Below, one piece after another: positions 1-7,000 of a stretch of DNA of 14,387 nt (its first letter is position 1; each line of letters begins with the position of its first letter). Source of the stretch: an uncultured Planctomycetaceae bacterium (GTDB taxonomy: Bacteria; Planctomycetota; Planctomycetia; Pirellulales; Lacipirellulaceae); assembly GCA_937860165.1 (NCBI GenBank), contig CALMBE010000521.1, forward strand, positions 1-14,387, written 5' to 3'. A program made the position numbers and the translations under genes. The notes under the pieces were generated by a model. That model saw nothing but the letters and a program-made list of their open reading frames with translations, ran no database searches and had not been told where the DNA came from.

Positions 1-55
1 AACATCAGAAAGCGTTATGCTATCCCCTAACTACAGAACAGCGACAGACCACTAG
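1..55 (-). mobile_element. 5' end of an IS copy running off the window (partial)
   Basis: Positions 4-55 match 2117-2168 with only two C/T differences, in the same orientation. At 2117-2168 this sequence is followed on the minus strand by a Shine-Dalgarno and an ATG, so it is read as the 5' end of an IS transcribed on minus. The rest of this copy would lie left of the window. It ends in CTAG (52-55), where the IS1380-type element begins. The family of this IS is not recognised. Confidence 0.5.
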
Positions 56-74
56 CCCTTAAACAAGCGAACTC
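56..74 (+). repeat. Left terminal inverted repeat of the IS1380 element
   Basis: This pairs with 1896-1914, with 18 of 19 bases identical after reverse complement. The mirror symmetry continues outward into 43-55 and 1915-1927, but that part belongs to the flanking IS ends. Confidence 0.85.
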
Positions 75-248
75 GCTTGGCGTTTGTGGTTGGGTTTGGC
101 GTTGATTGTTGCAGCGCACGCTGAGCGCGGCGACCGCTTGGGTCGGAGCGTCGGGGCGAATTGTTCGTCGGGCATAACGGGCGAGCTTTCGGGGCTGGGC
201 GTGGCGGCGGACCGGAGCATCCGGACTCCGGCTTCGGGGGGCGGCTCG

Positions 249-1787
249 CTAACAACGCAGCGGCAGCCGCAACTGATCGAGCAGGCGAAAGAACGGCGCC
301 TGCCAGCGGTTCCACGACAGCAGGCGATAGACGATCCGCCGCCCGCCGCGAACGATCTGGGCCGGCATCTGGATCACGGCGCTGCGGAACGTCGCGAAGT
401 CCATCCGCAGCAGTTGGCGTTTCTCCGCGGCGCGGCGTTCTTGCCAGCGGCCCGTCTCGGGCAACAAGAGCGCCGCCCAGGCCTTGAGGCTCCACGCCAA
501 GCCGGCCATCGCCATGTACGCCCCGTTGCTCGCCAAGTCGTCGAGCGGCGCCGTCAACGAACGAACGCCCCCCTTGTGCTGCTGAATGAGATTCTCCTGA
601 TTGCAGCGGTCGTTGGCGTCGAAGACGATCTCCTCGGCCGACGAGTCCCAGTCGTTGGTGATGTAAAAGAAGCACCGCGAATCGTCGAACAGCTTCTGCT
701 GACCTTGGGTCGTTTCGAGGTCTTTCCACACCACGATCACGCGATACGTCTTCCGGCACAACGTCGGCGAGTACGCGAACTCGGCCACGTGCTCCTGCAC
801 CAAGCGGATGTTCTTGAACTCGCGCGCTTGGACGACCTGCTCTTTGACGTTCTCCGGCCGGGCGCGGGGCGCGGTTTTCACGGCGTACTTGGCCGGACGA
901 CGAAGCTCCCGCCACGCGGTTTTCGGGAGATTCTCGGCCCGTTCGTACAAGTTCGGCAGGGCGTCGATCCCGAACACGAACCGCACGTCCCCCTGCTCGT
1001 CCCAGCGGTCGAGGTGCGCCGTCTGGGAGAAGTCGGTGTCCCCGCGGAGCCGCAGCTTCCGAAACCCGGCCTGACGGCAGACCGCGATCGCCTTGTCAAA
1101 ATACTCCGCCGCCCCTTCGTGGCTGGGACGATTGCCGCTGCGGTTGACCACGTACAGCGGCTCGCCCGTATTGGCCAGCGAGACCAGCAGCGGGTGGTAG
1201 CCCCATTGGCCTTTGTGGTTAATATCCATCCCCTGCTTGCACTCGCCCGTCGTCTCGACCAGCGTGCCGTCGGCCTCGATCACGGCTTCGTCGAAGAAAG
1301 CTTTCGGCTGCTGCCGCCAGACTTTGATGCGCGTCTCGTTGAACACTTCTTGCAAGAGGTCGACGTCGGACGGGGCGAACCGCCGGCAGAAGTCGCCGGC
1401 CGTGGTCGGATCGGGAATCCGCCGCGCGCCGAGCGCATCGAGGTAAACCTCGTCGGTGCGGCGCAGTTCGAGATGTTCGAGGCACGCCCCGCCGGCCAGC
1501 AGGTTGTAGGCGATGTTCAGCACGTGATCCGACTCGTGGTACGGCAAGTGGAGCTTCAGCAAGTGCAAGCGGTCGTCGATCGCCGCGGCCAGTCCCAACT
1601 TCTGCACCACCAGATGCAGCGCTCCGAGGCCGCCGGCCGCGACGGCCCGCGTGCGGTCGGCGATCTCATAGTCGATGTTCGCGGCCGTCAACATCGGCCG
1701 TTCGGCGCCGGTGTTGTCGTTCTTGTTCAAACGAAGTTCGATGCGGCGCTTGCCGTGTGCGAGTTGCTCTCGTATCTTAGCGTTCAC
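249..1787 (-). CDS. IS1380-family transposase (DDE)
   Basis: This 512-residue DDE transposase is of IS1380 length and catalyses transposition of the surrounding element. Recognisable segments are IPDPTTAGDFCRRF (about 124-137), the first acidic residue in EADGT (D173), the second in RGDTDF (D250 or D252), and the glutamate in NQENLIQQHKGG (E398). The start is GTG at 1787-1785, chosen because GGAGGG lies 7 bases upstream (1800-1795); the next ATG (codon 32) has no comparable site. The Shine-Dalgarno is part of a 13-bp inverted repeat (see 1787-1864), suggesting translational restraint. The frame is intact over its full length, so the element may still be active. Assignment to IS1380 is from sequence pattern and is firm; the exact catalytic aspartate in the second motif is not certain. 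Confidence 0.93.
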   Translation of the reverse strand: MNAKIREQLAHGKRRIELRLNKNDNTGAERPMLTAANIDYEIADRTRAVAAGGLGALHLVVQKLGLAAAIDDRLHLLKLHLPYHESDHVLNIAYNLLAGGACLEHLELRRTDEVYLDALGARRIPDPTTAGDFCRRFAPSDVDLLQEVFNETRIKVWRQQPKAFFDEAVIEADGTLVETTGECKQGMDINHKGQWGYHPLLVSLANTGEPLYVVNRSGNRPSHEGAAEYFDKAIAVCRQAGFRKLRLRGDTDFSQTAHLDRWDEQGDVRFVFGIDALPNLYERAENLPKTAWRELRRPAKYAVKTAPRARPENVKEQVVQAREFKNIRLVQEHVAEFAYSPTLCRKTYRVIVVWKDLETTQGQQKLFDDSRCFFYITNDWDSSAEEIVFDANDRCNQENLIQQHKGGVRSLTAPLDDLASNGAYMAMAGLAWSLKAWAALLLPETGRWQERRAAEKRQLLRMDFATFRSAVIQMPAQIVRGGRRIVYRLLSWNRWQAPFFRLLDQLRLPLRC

Positions 1788-1864
1788 TCGAAAACCCTCC
1801 GGGCGGCGTGAATGGGGCGTTGTCCATACCCCATAAACGCATCAAAACGCCGAGGGTTTTCGAG
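1787..1864 (-). promoter_or_regulatory. Inverted repeat sequestering the transposase ribosome binding site
   Basis: CTCGAAAACCCTC (1787-1799) and GAGGGTTTTCGAG (1852-1864) are perfect 13-bp complements separated by 52 bases. In the minus-strand transcript, the downstream arm contains five of the six bases of the Shine-Dalgarno GGAGGG and the first base of the GTG start. A transcript entering from outside would carry both arms and hide the start. A possible -10 (GATAAT on minus, 1885-1890) would put the left arm in the native transcript too, so whether only read-through RNA is silenced is open. Confidence 0.6.
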
Positions 1865-1895
1865 TTTCTGAACAGAATGGCAAAATTATCGCGAT

Positions 1896-1914
1896 GAGTT
1901 CGCTTGTTTAAGGA
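1896..1914 (-). repeat. Right terminal inverted repeat of the IS1380 element
   Basis: Partner of 56-74, adjoining CTAG at 1915-1918. Confidence 0.85.
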
Positions 1915-1932
1915 CTAGTGGTCTGTCTTGAT

Positions 1933-2098
1933 TTAGTTGACGGGCGATAGTACGGGATAAAGTCGTTTGAGCTTGATCCTGGCATCGTCGGGGGGCTGTA
2001 AGGAATTCTGTGTCGCTAGCATCAGCTAGCACCAAAATTAGCGAGTTCTTTGCATCACCTACAAACTATTGACACAAAAATCTTTACAGCCCCCATTT
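1933..2098 (-). pseudogene. Remnant of a transposase: start site plus last 18 codons
   Basis: On minus, AGGAGG followed 7 bases later by ATG (2098-2096) looks like a good translation start at the expected distance inside the IS end. The frame is interrupted at once by the miniature element 1991-2094. Beyond it, codons at 1989-1936 read DDARIKLKRLYPVLSPVN followed by TAA (1935-1933), 18 bases from the other IS end. This lysine/arginine-rich tail placed just inside the terminal repeat is what a transposase C-terminus looks like. The family cannot be named from so few residues, and the reading is an inference. Confidence 0.45.
1991..2094. mobile_element. 104-bp miniature inverted-repeat element, IS256-like ends
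   Basis: GGGGGCTGTAAGGAATTCTG (1991-2010, symmetry continuing to 2014) mirrors 2071-2094. 20 of 24 positions match, with the conserved outer GGGGGCTGTAA and inner TGTGTC. Such ends, with a terminal G run and TGTGTC inside, resemble IS256-family termini. There is no coding capacity. The interior holds a small hairpin of two GCTAGC blocks (2015-2020, 2025-2030) around ATCA. No flanking duplication is seen. The IS256 link is from memory of the family's ends and not proven. Confidence 0.6.
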
Positions 2099-2206
2099 TC
2101 TCGCCTCCTGTGAAAAATCAGAAAGCGTTATGCTATCCCCTAATTACAGAACAGCGACAGACTACTAGTCCGGGGCGAAGAATCGGGGGAAACGATTCTT
2201 TCGGAG

Positions 2207-2349
2207 CTAGTGCTTTGTTAAACTGAAAAATGAGGGTGCCATGGCCACGGCGGTACTCCGCCGTGGCCATGTTTTCTCAACTATTCACATGCCCCGTCGG
2301 AGTACCAGCGCGAGCATGGCACCCAAAATATTGCCTTGCAAACCACTAG
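2207..2349. repeat. CTAG-bounded repeat with nested hairpins (MITE-like)
   Basis: The outer ends mirror each other: CTAGTGCTTTGTTAA from 2207 against CTAGTGGTTTGCAAG on the opposite strand from 2349, with most positions identical. Inside lies a second inverted pair, GGGTGCCATG (2234-2243) and CATGGCACCC (2315-2324). Inside that is a perfect 14-bp hairpin (2240-2271). There is no open reading frame of note. This layered structure suggests a non-autonomous mobile or dispersed repeat. The rest of 2169-2540 holds only the palindrome at 2382-2407 and the arsC leader. Confidence 0.5.
2240..2271. repeat. Perfect 14-bp hairpin followed by a T run
   Basis: CATGGCCACGGCGG (2240-2253) and CCGCCGTGGCCATG (2258-2271) pair around the loop TACT, followed by TTTTCTC on plus. 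It has the form of an intrinsic terminator on plus, but no gene lies just upstream, so it is better seen as the core of the surrounding repeat. Confidence 0.6.
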
Positions 2350-2381
2350 AATCCAGGATCGCGTTCCGAGTTACAGGCATT

Positions 2382-2407
2382 TCCGAGTCGTGAATTCACG
2401 AGTCGGA
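2382..2407. repeat. Near-perfect palindrome
   Basis: It is centred on GTGAATTCAC, with 14 perfect central bases (TCGTGAATTCACGA), one mismatched pair, and five more pairs outward. It lies about 135 bases upstream of arsC. It could be a protein-binding site or just part of the repeat-rich DNA here; nothing decides between these. Confidence 0.4.
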
Positions 2408-2540
2408 GACTCGTGTTACTCTGCCTGTGACCAGATTTCTTGGCTTTGACAACGCACTAAACTGCCAGGGGTAAGCCGCAAATTCAATTCGCAGCCATTT
2501 TTTTCCGCCAACCAGCGCAACAAACCCTATTCTGAAAGTC

Positions 2541-2984
2541 ATGAAACAAAAAGTTCTTTTTCTCTGCACGGGCAACTCCTGTCGGAGTCAAATGGCCGAA
2601 GGTTGGGTCCGTGCGCTCAAGAGCGATAGCATCGAGGCCTATTCGGCTGGAATAGAAACCCACGGGCTCAATCCTCGGGCCGTGCAGGTGATGGCAGAAG
2701 CGGGGATCGATATCTCGGGGCATAAGTCCCAGCATGTGAGCGAACTCGATTCCCTCGATTTCGACTATGTAATCACCGTGTGCGACAACGCTGCCGAATC
2801 GTGCCCGGTCTTTTCAGGCAAGGCCCAAGTCATGCACCATGCCTTTGACGACCCACCACGCTTGGCCCGAGAGGCCCAAACGGAAGAAGCAGCCCTGGCC
2901 CCGTATCGTCGCGTACGGGACGAAATCCGGGCGTTCGTGGCGACATTGCCAGGCGGCCTGCTGCCGATCTCCACGGTCGATTAA
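2541..2984 (+). CDS. arsC: Arsenate reductase, low-molecular-weight phosphatase type (thioredoxin-coupled)
   Basis: This 147-residue protein reduces arsenate to arsenite in the cytoplasm using a cysteine relay. The phosphatase loop CTGNSCRS starts at C9 and includes R15. The second and third redox cysteines lie in VCDNAAESCP (C81, C88), and the acid is in AFDDPP (D103/D104). The C9, C81, C88 arrangement is that of the Staphylococcus pI258-type thioredoxin-coupled enzymes and separates it from ordinary tyrosine phosphatases of the same fold, which lack the C81/C88 pair. The length is normal for the family. The ATG at 2541 is the first of the frame and places the catalytic loop at the usual position; only a weak GAAAG precedes it. 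No arsR, arsB or acr3 is next to it, so it stands alone. It ends just before a strong hairpin and faces the PEP-CTERM gene convergently. Confidence 0.92.
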   Translation: MKQKVLFLCTGNSCRSQMAEGWVRALKSDSIEAYSAGIETHGLNPRAVQVMAEAGIDISGHKSQHVSELDSLDFDYVITVCDNAAESCPVFSGKAQVMHHAFDDPPRLAREAQTEEAALAPYRRVRDEIRAFVATLPGGLLPISTVD

Positions 2985-3003
2985 GCCACTGGAGCACAAA
3001 CGC

Positions 3004-3035
3004 TAACACCCTGAGAAGGACTTCTCAGGGTGTTA
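3004..3035. terminator. Convergent-gene hairpin terminator
   Basis: TAACACCCTGAGAA (3004-3017) and TTCTCAGGGTGTTA (3022-3035) form a perfect 14-bp stem with the tetraloop GGAC. It sits between the stops of arsC (plus, 2984) and the PEP-CTERM gene (minus, 3089), where a bidirectional terminator is expected. Neither side has a clear T run, so termination efficiency is uncertain. Confidence 0.6.
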
Positions 3036-3088
3036 GGTTCATAGCGGATTTCGTGATGCTCGGTCCGATTAACTCCAGGTTTTCCTGC

Positions 3089-3835
3089 TTAGGCGACTGT
3101 CTGAATCAACCGACGTCGTCCTCCAAAAGCCATTGCCGAAAGCCCCAGGAGAGCCCACGAGGCTGGTTCAGGAACCGTGAACGGGGTTAGGTCAAAATTG
3201 TTGTTGCCAGCGCCCCCACCTACATCGGTCCAATTCGAAGCGACATTGGCAACCAGTGGCAGGAACAAGCTGCTGTTGAACTGAGGAGCCAGTACCATGC
3301 GAGGCCCAGCGTACTTGGCTCCATCGGAACTGGAGGACAGCTGAATGGCATGAGCCCCACTGAGGCCGACAAAGTTCGTATTTAAGGCCGTGTCACTGGA
3401 AATTGCGGCCAGAAAGGTGGGGGTGGCTCGCGAACCGGTGTAAGCATAAATGACTTCGGCCGAATTAGAAAAACCTGGGTTTGTTCCCCCCACAACAATC
3501 GGAGTAAATGTTCCCAAAGAAACGGTCGCGGGAGTTGCAGCAGAGTAGAAATTCGACAAGTCGGTGAAATTGATCACTGCTCCAGCAGGAACAAGCGAAG
3601 TAGCAGTCCACTTCCAGTCGGCTTCATTGGTATCAACAAAACCAGCGCCATTCCATTCATCGTCTGTGAATAGAATCTCAGTGCCTGTGGGAATGTCTTC
3701 AAACGTGGCTATCGAATAGCCGTCAGTGGCATCGGCATTGAATCCGATAAACGCAATGGATGCTGCCTGCGCGACACTCGACGAGGCCCCTAGGGCGAAT
3801 ACACAGTACATTACTCGAAACATATTCCACTTCAT
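3089..3835 (-). CDS. PEP-CTERM sorting domain protein, function unknown
   Basis: This 248-residue exported protein starts with a signal peptide (hydrophobic stretch about 6-20, probable cleavage after VAQA near residue 24). It ends with a PEP-CTERM tail: VPEPASWALL (from about 221), a hydrophobic helix, then GGRRR. In organisms with an exosortase such tails are cleaved and the protein is anchored or exported. The mature part begins SIAFIGFNADATDGYSIATF and contains IPTGTEILFTDDEWNG, a pattern I know from uncharacterised secreted proteins of planctomycetes and cyanobacteria but cannot assign a function. The start at 3835 is chosen over the in-frame ATG at 3868 because AAGGGAG lies 8 bases upstream and the signal peptide then begins properly at MKWNMFRVMY. 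It lies downstream of the giant surface protein gene on the same strand, about 230 bases away with a hairpin between, so co-transcription is uncertain. Confidence 0.85.
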   Translation of the reverse strand: MKWNMFRVMYCVFALGASSSVAQAASIAFIGFNADATDGYSIATFEDIPTGTEILFTDDEWNGAGFVDTNEADWKWTATSLVPAGAVINFTDLSNFYSAATPATVSLGTFTPIVVGGTNPGFSNSAEVIYAYTGSRATPTFLAAISSDTALNTNFVGLSGAHAIQLSSSSDGAKYAGPRMVLAPQFNSSLFLPLVANVASNWTDVGGGAGNNNFDLTPFTVPEPASWALLGLSAMAFGGRRRLIQTVA

Positions 3836-4004
3836 TAGACCATCTCCCTTCGTTGGATGAATATTCAAAATGAGACATCAGAAAAAACAACGCCATCCTA
3901 AGTGGTGGCTCTCAAACTAAAAGTACGTTAACTCAATATTGATTGATTCTTAACGTGTTCTTCTTTAACTCTATGTCTGCTCCCACGCGTTCGAGTCTTG
4001 AGGT

Positions 4005-4040
4005 GCCGTGCTCCCCTCGGCTCTACGAGGAAAGCACGGC
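4005..4040 (-). terminator. Hairpin downstream of the giant surface protein gene
   Basis: GCCGTGCT (4005-4012) pairs with AGCACGGC (4033-4040), and inside it CCTCG pairs with CGAGG around a short loop. It lies 25 bases past the stop of the giant gene on minus. There is no T run after it. It may terminate or attenuate transcription into the PEP-CTERM gene. The rest of 3836-4064 shows nothing further than the PEP-CTERM ribosome binding site. Confidence 0.4.
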
Positions 4041-4064
4041 CCGAGAATGTCAGGAACACTCACT

Positions 4065-7000
4065 TCAGATCGCTAATGCAAGTGACCCAATTTCCGCAAA
4101 CACTTCGTCGAAGGCGGATTCGGCCCCTTCGTCATCTGAGAATGAGTAGAGGTCTTCAGAGGAATCCAGGAACTCGATGGTGTCGGAGTCTGAGAGTGCA
4201 AAGAATGCATCTGCCAGGGCACCTTCCGAGTAGGAAACTTCGCTGACCGGCTCATCTGCCGCGAGCAGGGTCGTCACTGCAGGTCCCACCGAAGCTCCCG
4301 GCAATGCAAACCAAGTCCCCTCAGCGAACGCAAGGGCTTCCGTAGTAGCAGCCGCGACTACTTCAACACCTTCGTCGATAGTGCTGCTGGCAACCAGTGG
4401 CGGCGTGGTGCCGTATTGTGCCTGCCAAACCACTAAGTCTGCTCCGTCCACATCGGTGTCATTGTCGGCATCGCCGTCAGCTTTGACAGCCGTGGGGGCG
4501 GGCTTGCCAAACCCTCGTTGCCAAGCCAGGAAGTCACGGCCATCGACATCGCCGTCATTGTCATAGTCTGCCGAGGCCGCGGCGGCCACGTTGAACTCGA
4601 ATTCCCGGAAACCGCCGACCTGAGTGCCATTGTTGGACACATCGACAGCACGGCTATTTGCAACAAATCCATTGCCGACAATGTTCAACTGGTAGTTGCC
4701 CGCTGGCAAGAGGCCGCCACTCACACCCGAACCAGTAAAGGAGAGGGACAGCGTGCTCGTACCGATTCCCGAAACAACCGGTCGAGAATCAATCACTGGG
4801 ATCACAATGCCATTCGTATCGGTAATGGTAAAACCACTCCCGGTAGCCGCAGCCGCGCCTCCGTCACCGGCCAAAACCTGGCTGATGTTTCCGTTAAAAG
4901 TAACTGTAATGGTGCCATTGGGATTGGGCGTAATGGAAGTCAAAGAAACCAGCGGACTTTCAATAGCGGTTCCTGCATTGAGATCCCCGGGGCTCATCGA
5001 CGCACCAGTAAGTGGCAGTGCCACGGAACCTGCCTCGTAAAGCAAGTAGTCGTCACCAGCAGAGGTTAAATTTCCACCGAACCAGGCACCGCCATCGTTG
5101 AGATCGGAGTCAGACCGCTTGCGACTAATCGAGTCCACTTCTGCTGCCGTAAAGCTGAGCTCGTTCGAGGCGGGACCGTAGATTAAATCGTTCTGACCCA
5201 AGGTCCGGATGCCGATGGAATCCACGATTTGCACATCCGCCGGCAAATCGAGTGTACCGTCGTTGTCCCAATCATAGTCGAAAGCAAATGAGCTCAAATC
5301 CCGCGTTGGGCTAAACAACACCATGATCGACACGGAATCGTTATTGGTGTTCACATTCTCGACAGCCACGGTGCCGAGATCTTGAATCTGCGTCGTGGCA
5401 GGATTCACGTTATAGGCAAAGCCCGGCTCCTGGGGTGTCAACAGAGATAGTCCATTGGAACCATTCGTGTAGGCTCCTAGGTCGACTATTTTGTCAAAAG
5501 TCCCTTCGCGTGGTCCGACCAAACCTTCAATTGCGACATAGTACAACGACCCCATGCCCATTCCAGCTTGGCCCGCTAGTTCCACGAATTCGTGGGGGGG
5601 ATCGTTGCCAGGGGAATTCATGAAGATTTCGTTGAGCCGCAAACTGCCACCGGCGGTGAGGAAATCGTTATCGCGAATCTCTAAGGTGGCAGCACTCTTG
5701 TCGAAAGTGAGTCCAACCCCCGAGAGGGTCAAATTCAAGGTCTCGTCGCGCTCCAGGGCTGCATCATCGTTGATGCCGACGTTGAAGGTCTTCTTCCATT
5801 CACCGTTGCCAAACACGATTGAACCCGAAGACGATCCGGTAATAGCCGCGAGTGTGCCAGTACCGGGAGTTACACCCCAGTTGACCGTCGCGGAACCGTT
5901 CGAGCCACCGACCCGGTTGACTGTGATAGTGGCGCTGCCCCCGTTTTCGTTCACCGTATAGTCATCCACGGAGAATCCAAACGTGCCAACATCAAGAGCA
6001 ACCGGATCGGTATACAGAACGGTCAGTTCCGGCTTGAAGGTTCCAGCCAGAAACGCTTCAGAGCTATTAAAGCTCCACAAGGCCGAGCTTGTGGAAATAA
6101 TGGACCAGCCTTCATTTACCAAGGAATCATTGGCCCAACTCTGAATTGTCTCGACATTGAGCGGGATTTGAACTTTACCCGTCTTGCCGGGCTCCGTGAC
6201 GATTGCGTCGGCCTGGGAACTGGCTTCAAACCCATCGGGCGTTACCCCATTGTCGACAACGATCCCCGCTGCTCCTTGGGGAGAATCCCAAGAGGCCGTG
6301 TTTTCATCCCACACCTGCAACATGCGGAACAATTCAATGTCGGCCCCAGAGGCCCCATTCGTGACATTGAGAGTCAAGAAGGCATCAAATATCTTTGACC
6401 CCACAGGGACTTGGCTGAGGGCATTGCCGAACAACTGATCGAATTTCAAAAGTGCCTGCTGGGGACGGACCACCGTGGCTCCCTTGACGTGATCAACACG
6501 TACCACTTGCTCCTGACCGAAGAGGTCGGCCGTCAATTCGCCATCAAGGTAAGCGTCGATTGTCCCGGTATATCCGTTGACCCCATTTTGGAAAGTCTTC
6601 ACCGAGACATTGGCATCCTTGATAGTGATTGTGGCTTCACCGTTGGGGTTTCCAGAGCTCGTCGGAGTGCCATTGGTTACCAAATACCCAGCAGAGGCAT
6701 TGGAGAGGAGCACGCGGAACCGCTCGAATCCTTCCGCAAGCCCATCGGCACCATTGATATCAATGGTGATGTCCTTAAAGGATTCACCCGGATTGAAAGT
6801 GACCGTGTCGGTTTCTCCGGTATAGTCCGTACCCTCGTCGGCACTTCCAAAATCGAAAGTCGAATAGGTGACCGTCAGCGACTCGTTGGCTACATCACCG
6901 GTCCGCTCGATGCGGATGGTCACGCTGCCATCGGCCTCGGCGACTTCCTTGGCCTGATCCGTAAGCCGGAAATAAACCGTCCGCAGGATATTCCGCGAGC

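Larger units (their letters stand above)
56..1914 (-). mobile_element. Complete IS1380-family insertion sequence
   Basis: The element has terminal inverted repeats at 56-74 and 1896-1914. They match over 18 of 19 bases (CCTTAAACAAGCGAACTC after a first-base C/T difference). It is flanked by CTAG on both sides (52-55 and 1915-1918), which would be a 4-bp target duplication, as is usual for IS1380. It carries one intact transposase gene. The sequence is visibly richer in G and C than the neighbouring genes, fitting recent transfer. Because CTAG is itself a palindrome lying between mirrored flanks, the exact ends could shift by one base. Confidence 0.85.
1915..2168 (-). mobile_element. Internally deleted relic of an unidentified IS
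   Basis: The 254-bp relic is bounded by 13-bp inverted ends: CTAGTGGTCTGTC at 1915-1927, and GACAGACTACTAG at 2156-2168 with one mismatch. Read on minus, it starts with the 5' end also seen at 4-55, continues to a Shine-Dalgarno and ATG near 2096-2108, and finishes with a short coding tail and TAA at 1933. Nearly the whole transposase gene is missing and a 104-bp miniature element occupies its place. Two tandem copies of this IS seem once to have abutted at 55/1915, before the IS1380 element entered. Confidence 0.55.

Noticed and set aside
84..1811. A 575-codon open frame on plus opposite the IS1380 transposase
   Set aside because: It is the antisense shadow of the GC-rich transposase gene; its composition (many R, A, V, Q, H) shows no domain, and the minus frame has all IS1380 motifs.
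2240..2271. Intrinsic terminator for a plus-strand gene
   Set aside because: No gene ends upstream on plus; the hairpin is the core of a larger inverted repeat.
1915..2349. CRISPR-like array from the repeated 52-base segment and hairpins
   Set aside because: Only two copies about 2.1 kb apart, no regular spacers, no cas genes; they are IS ends.
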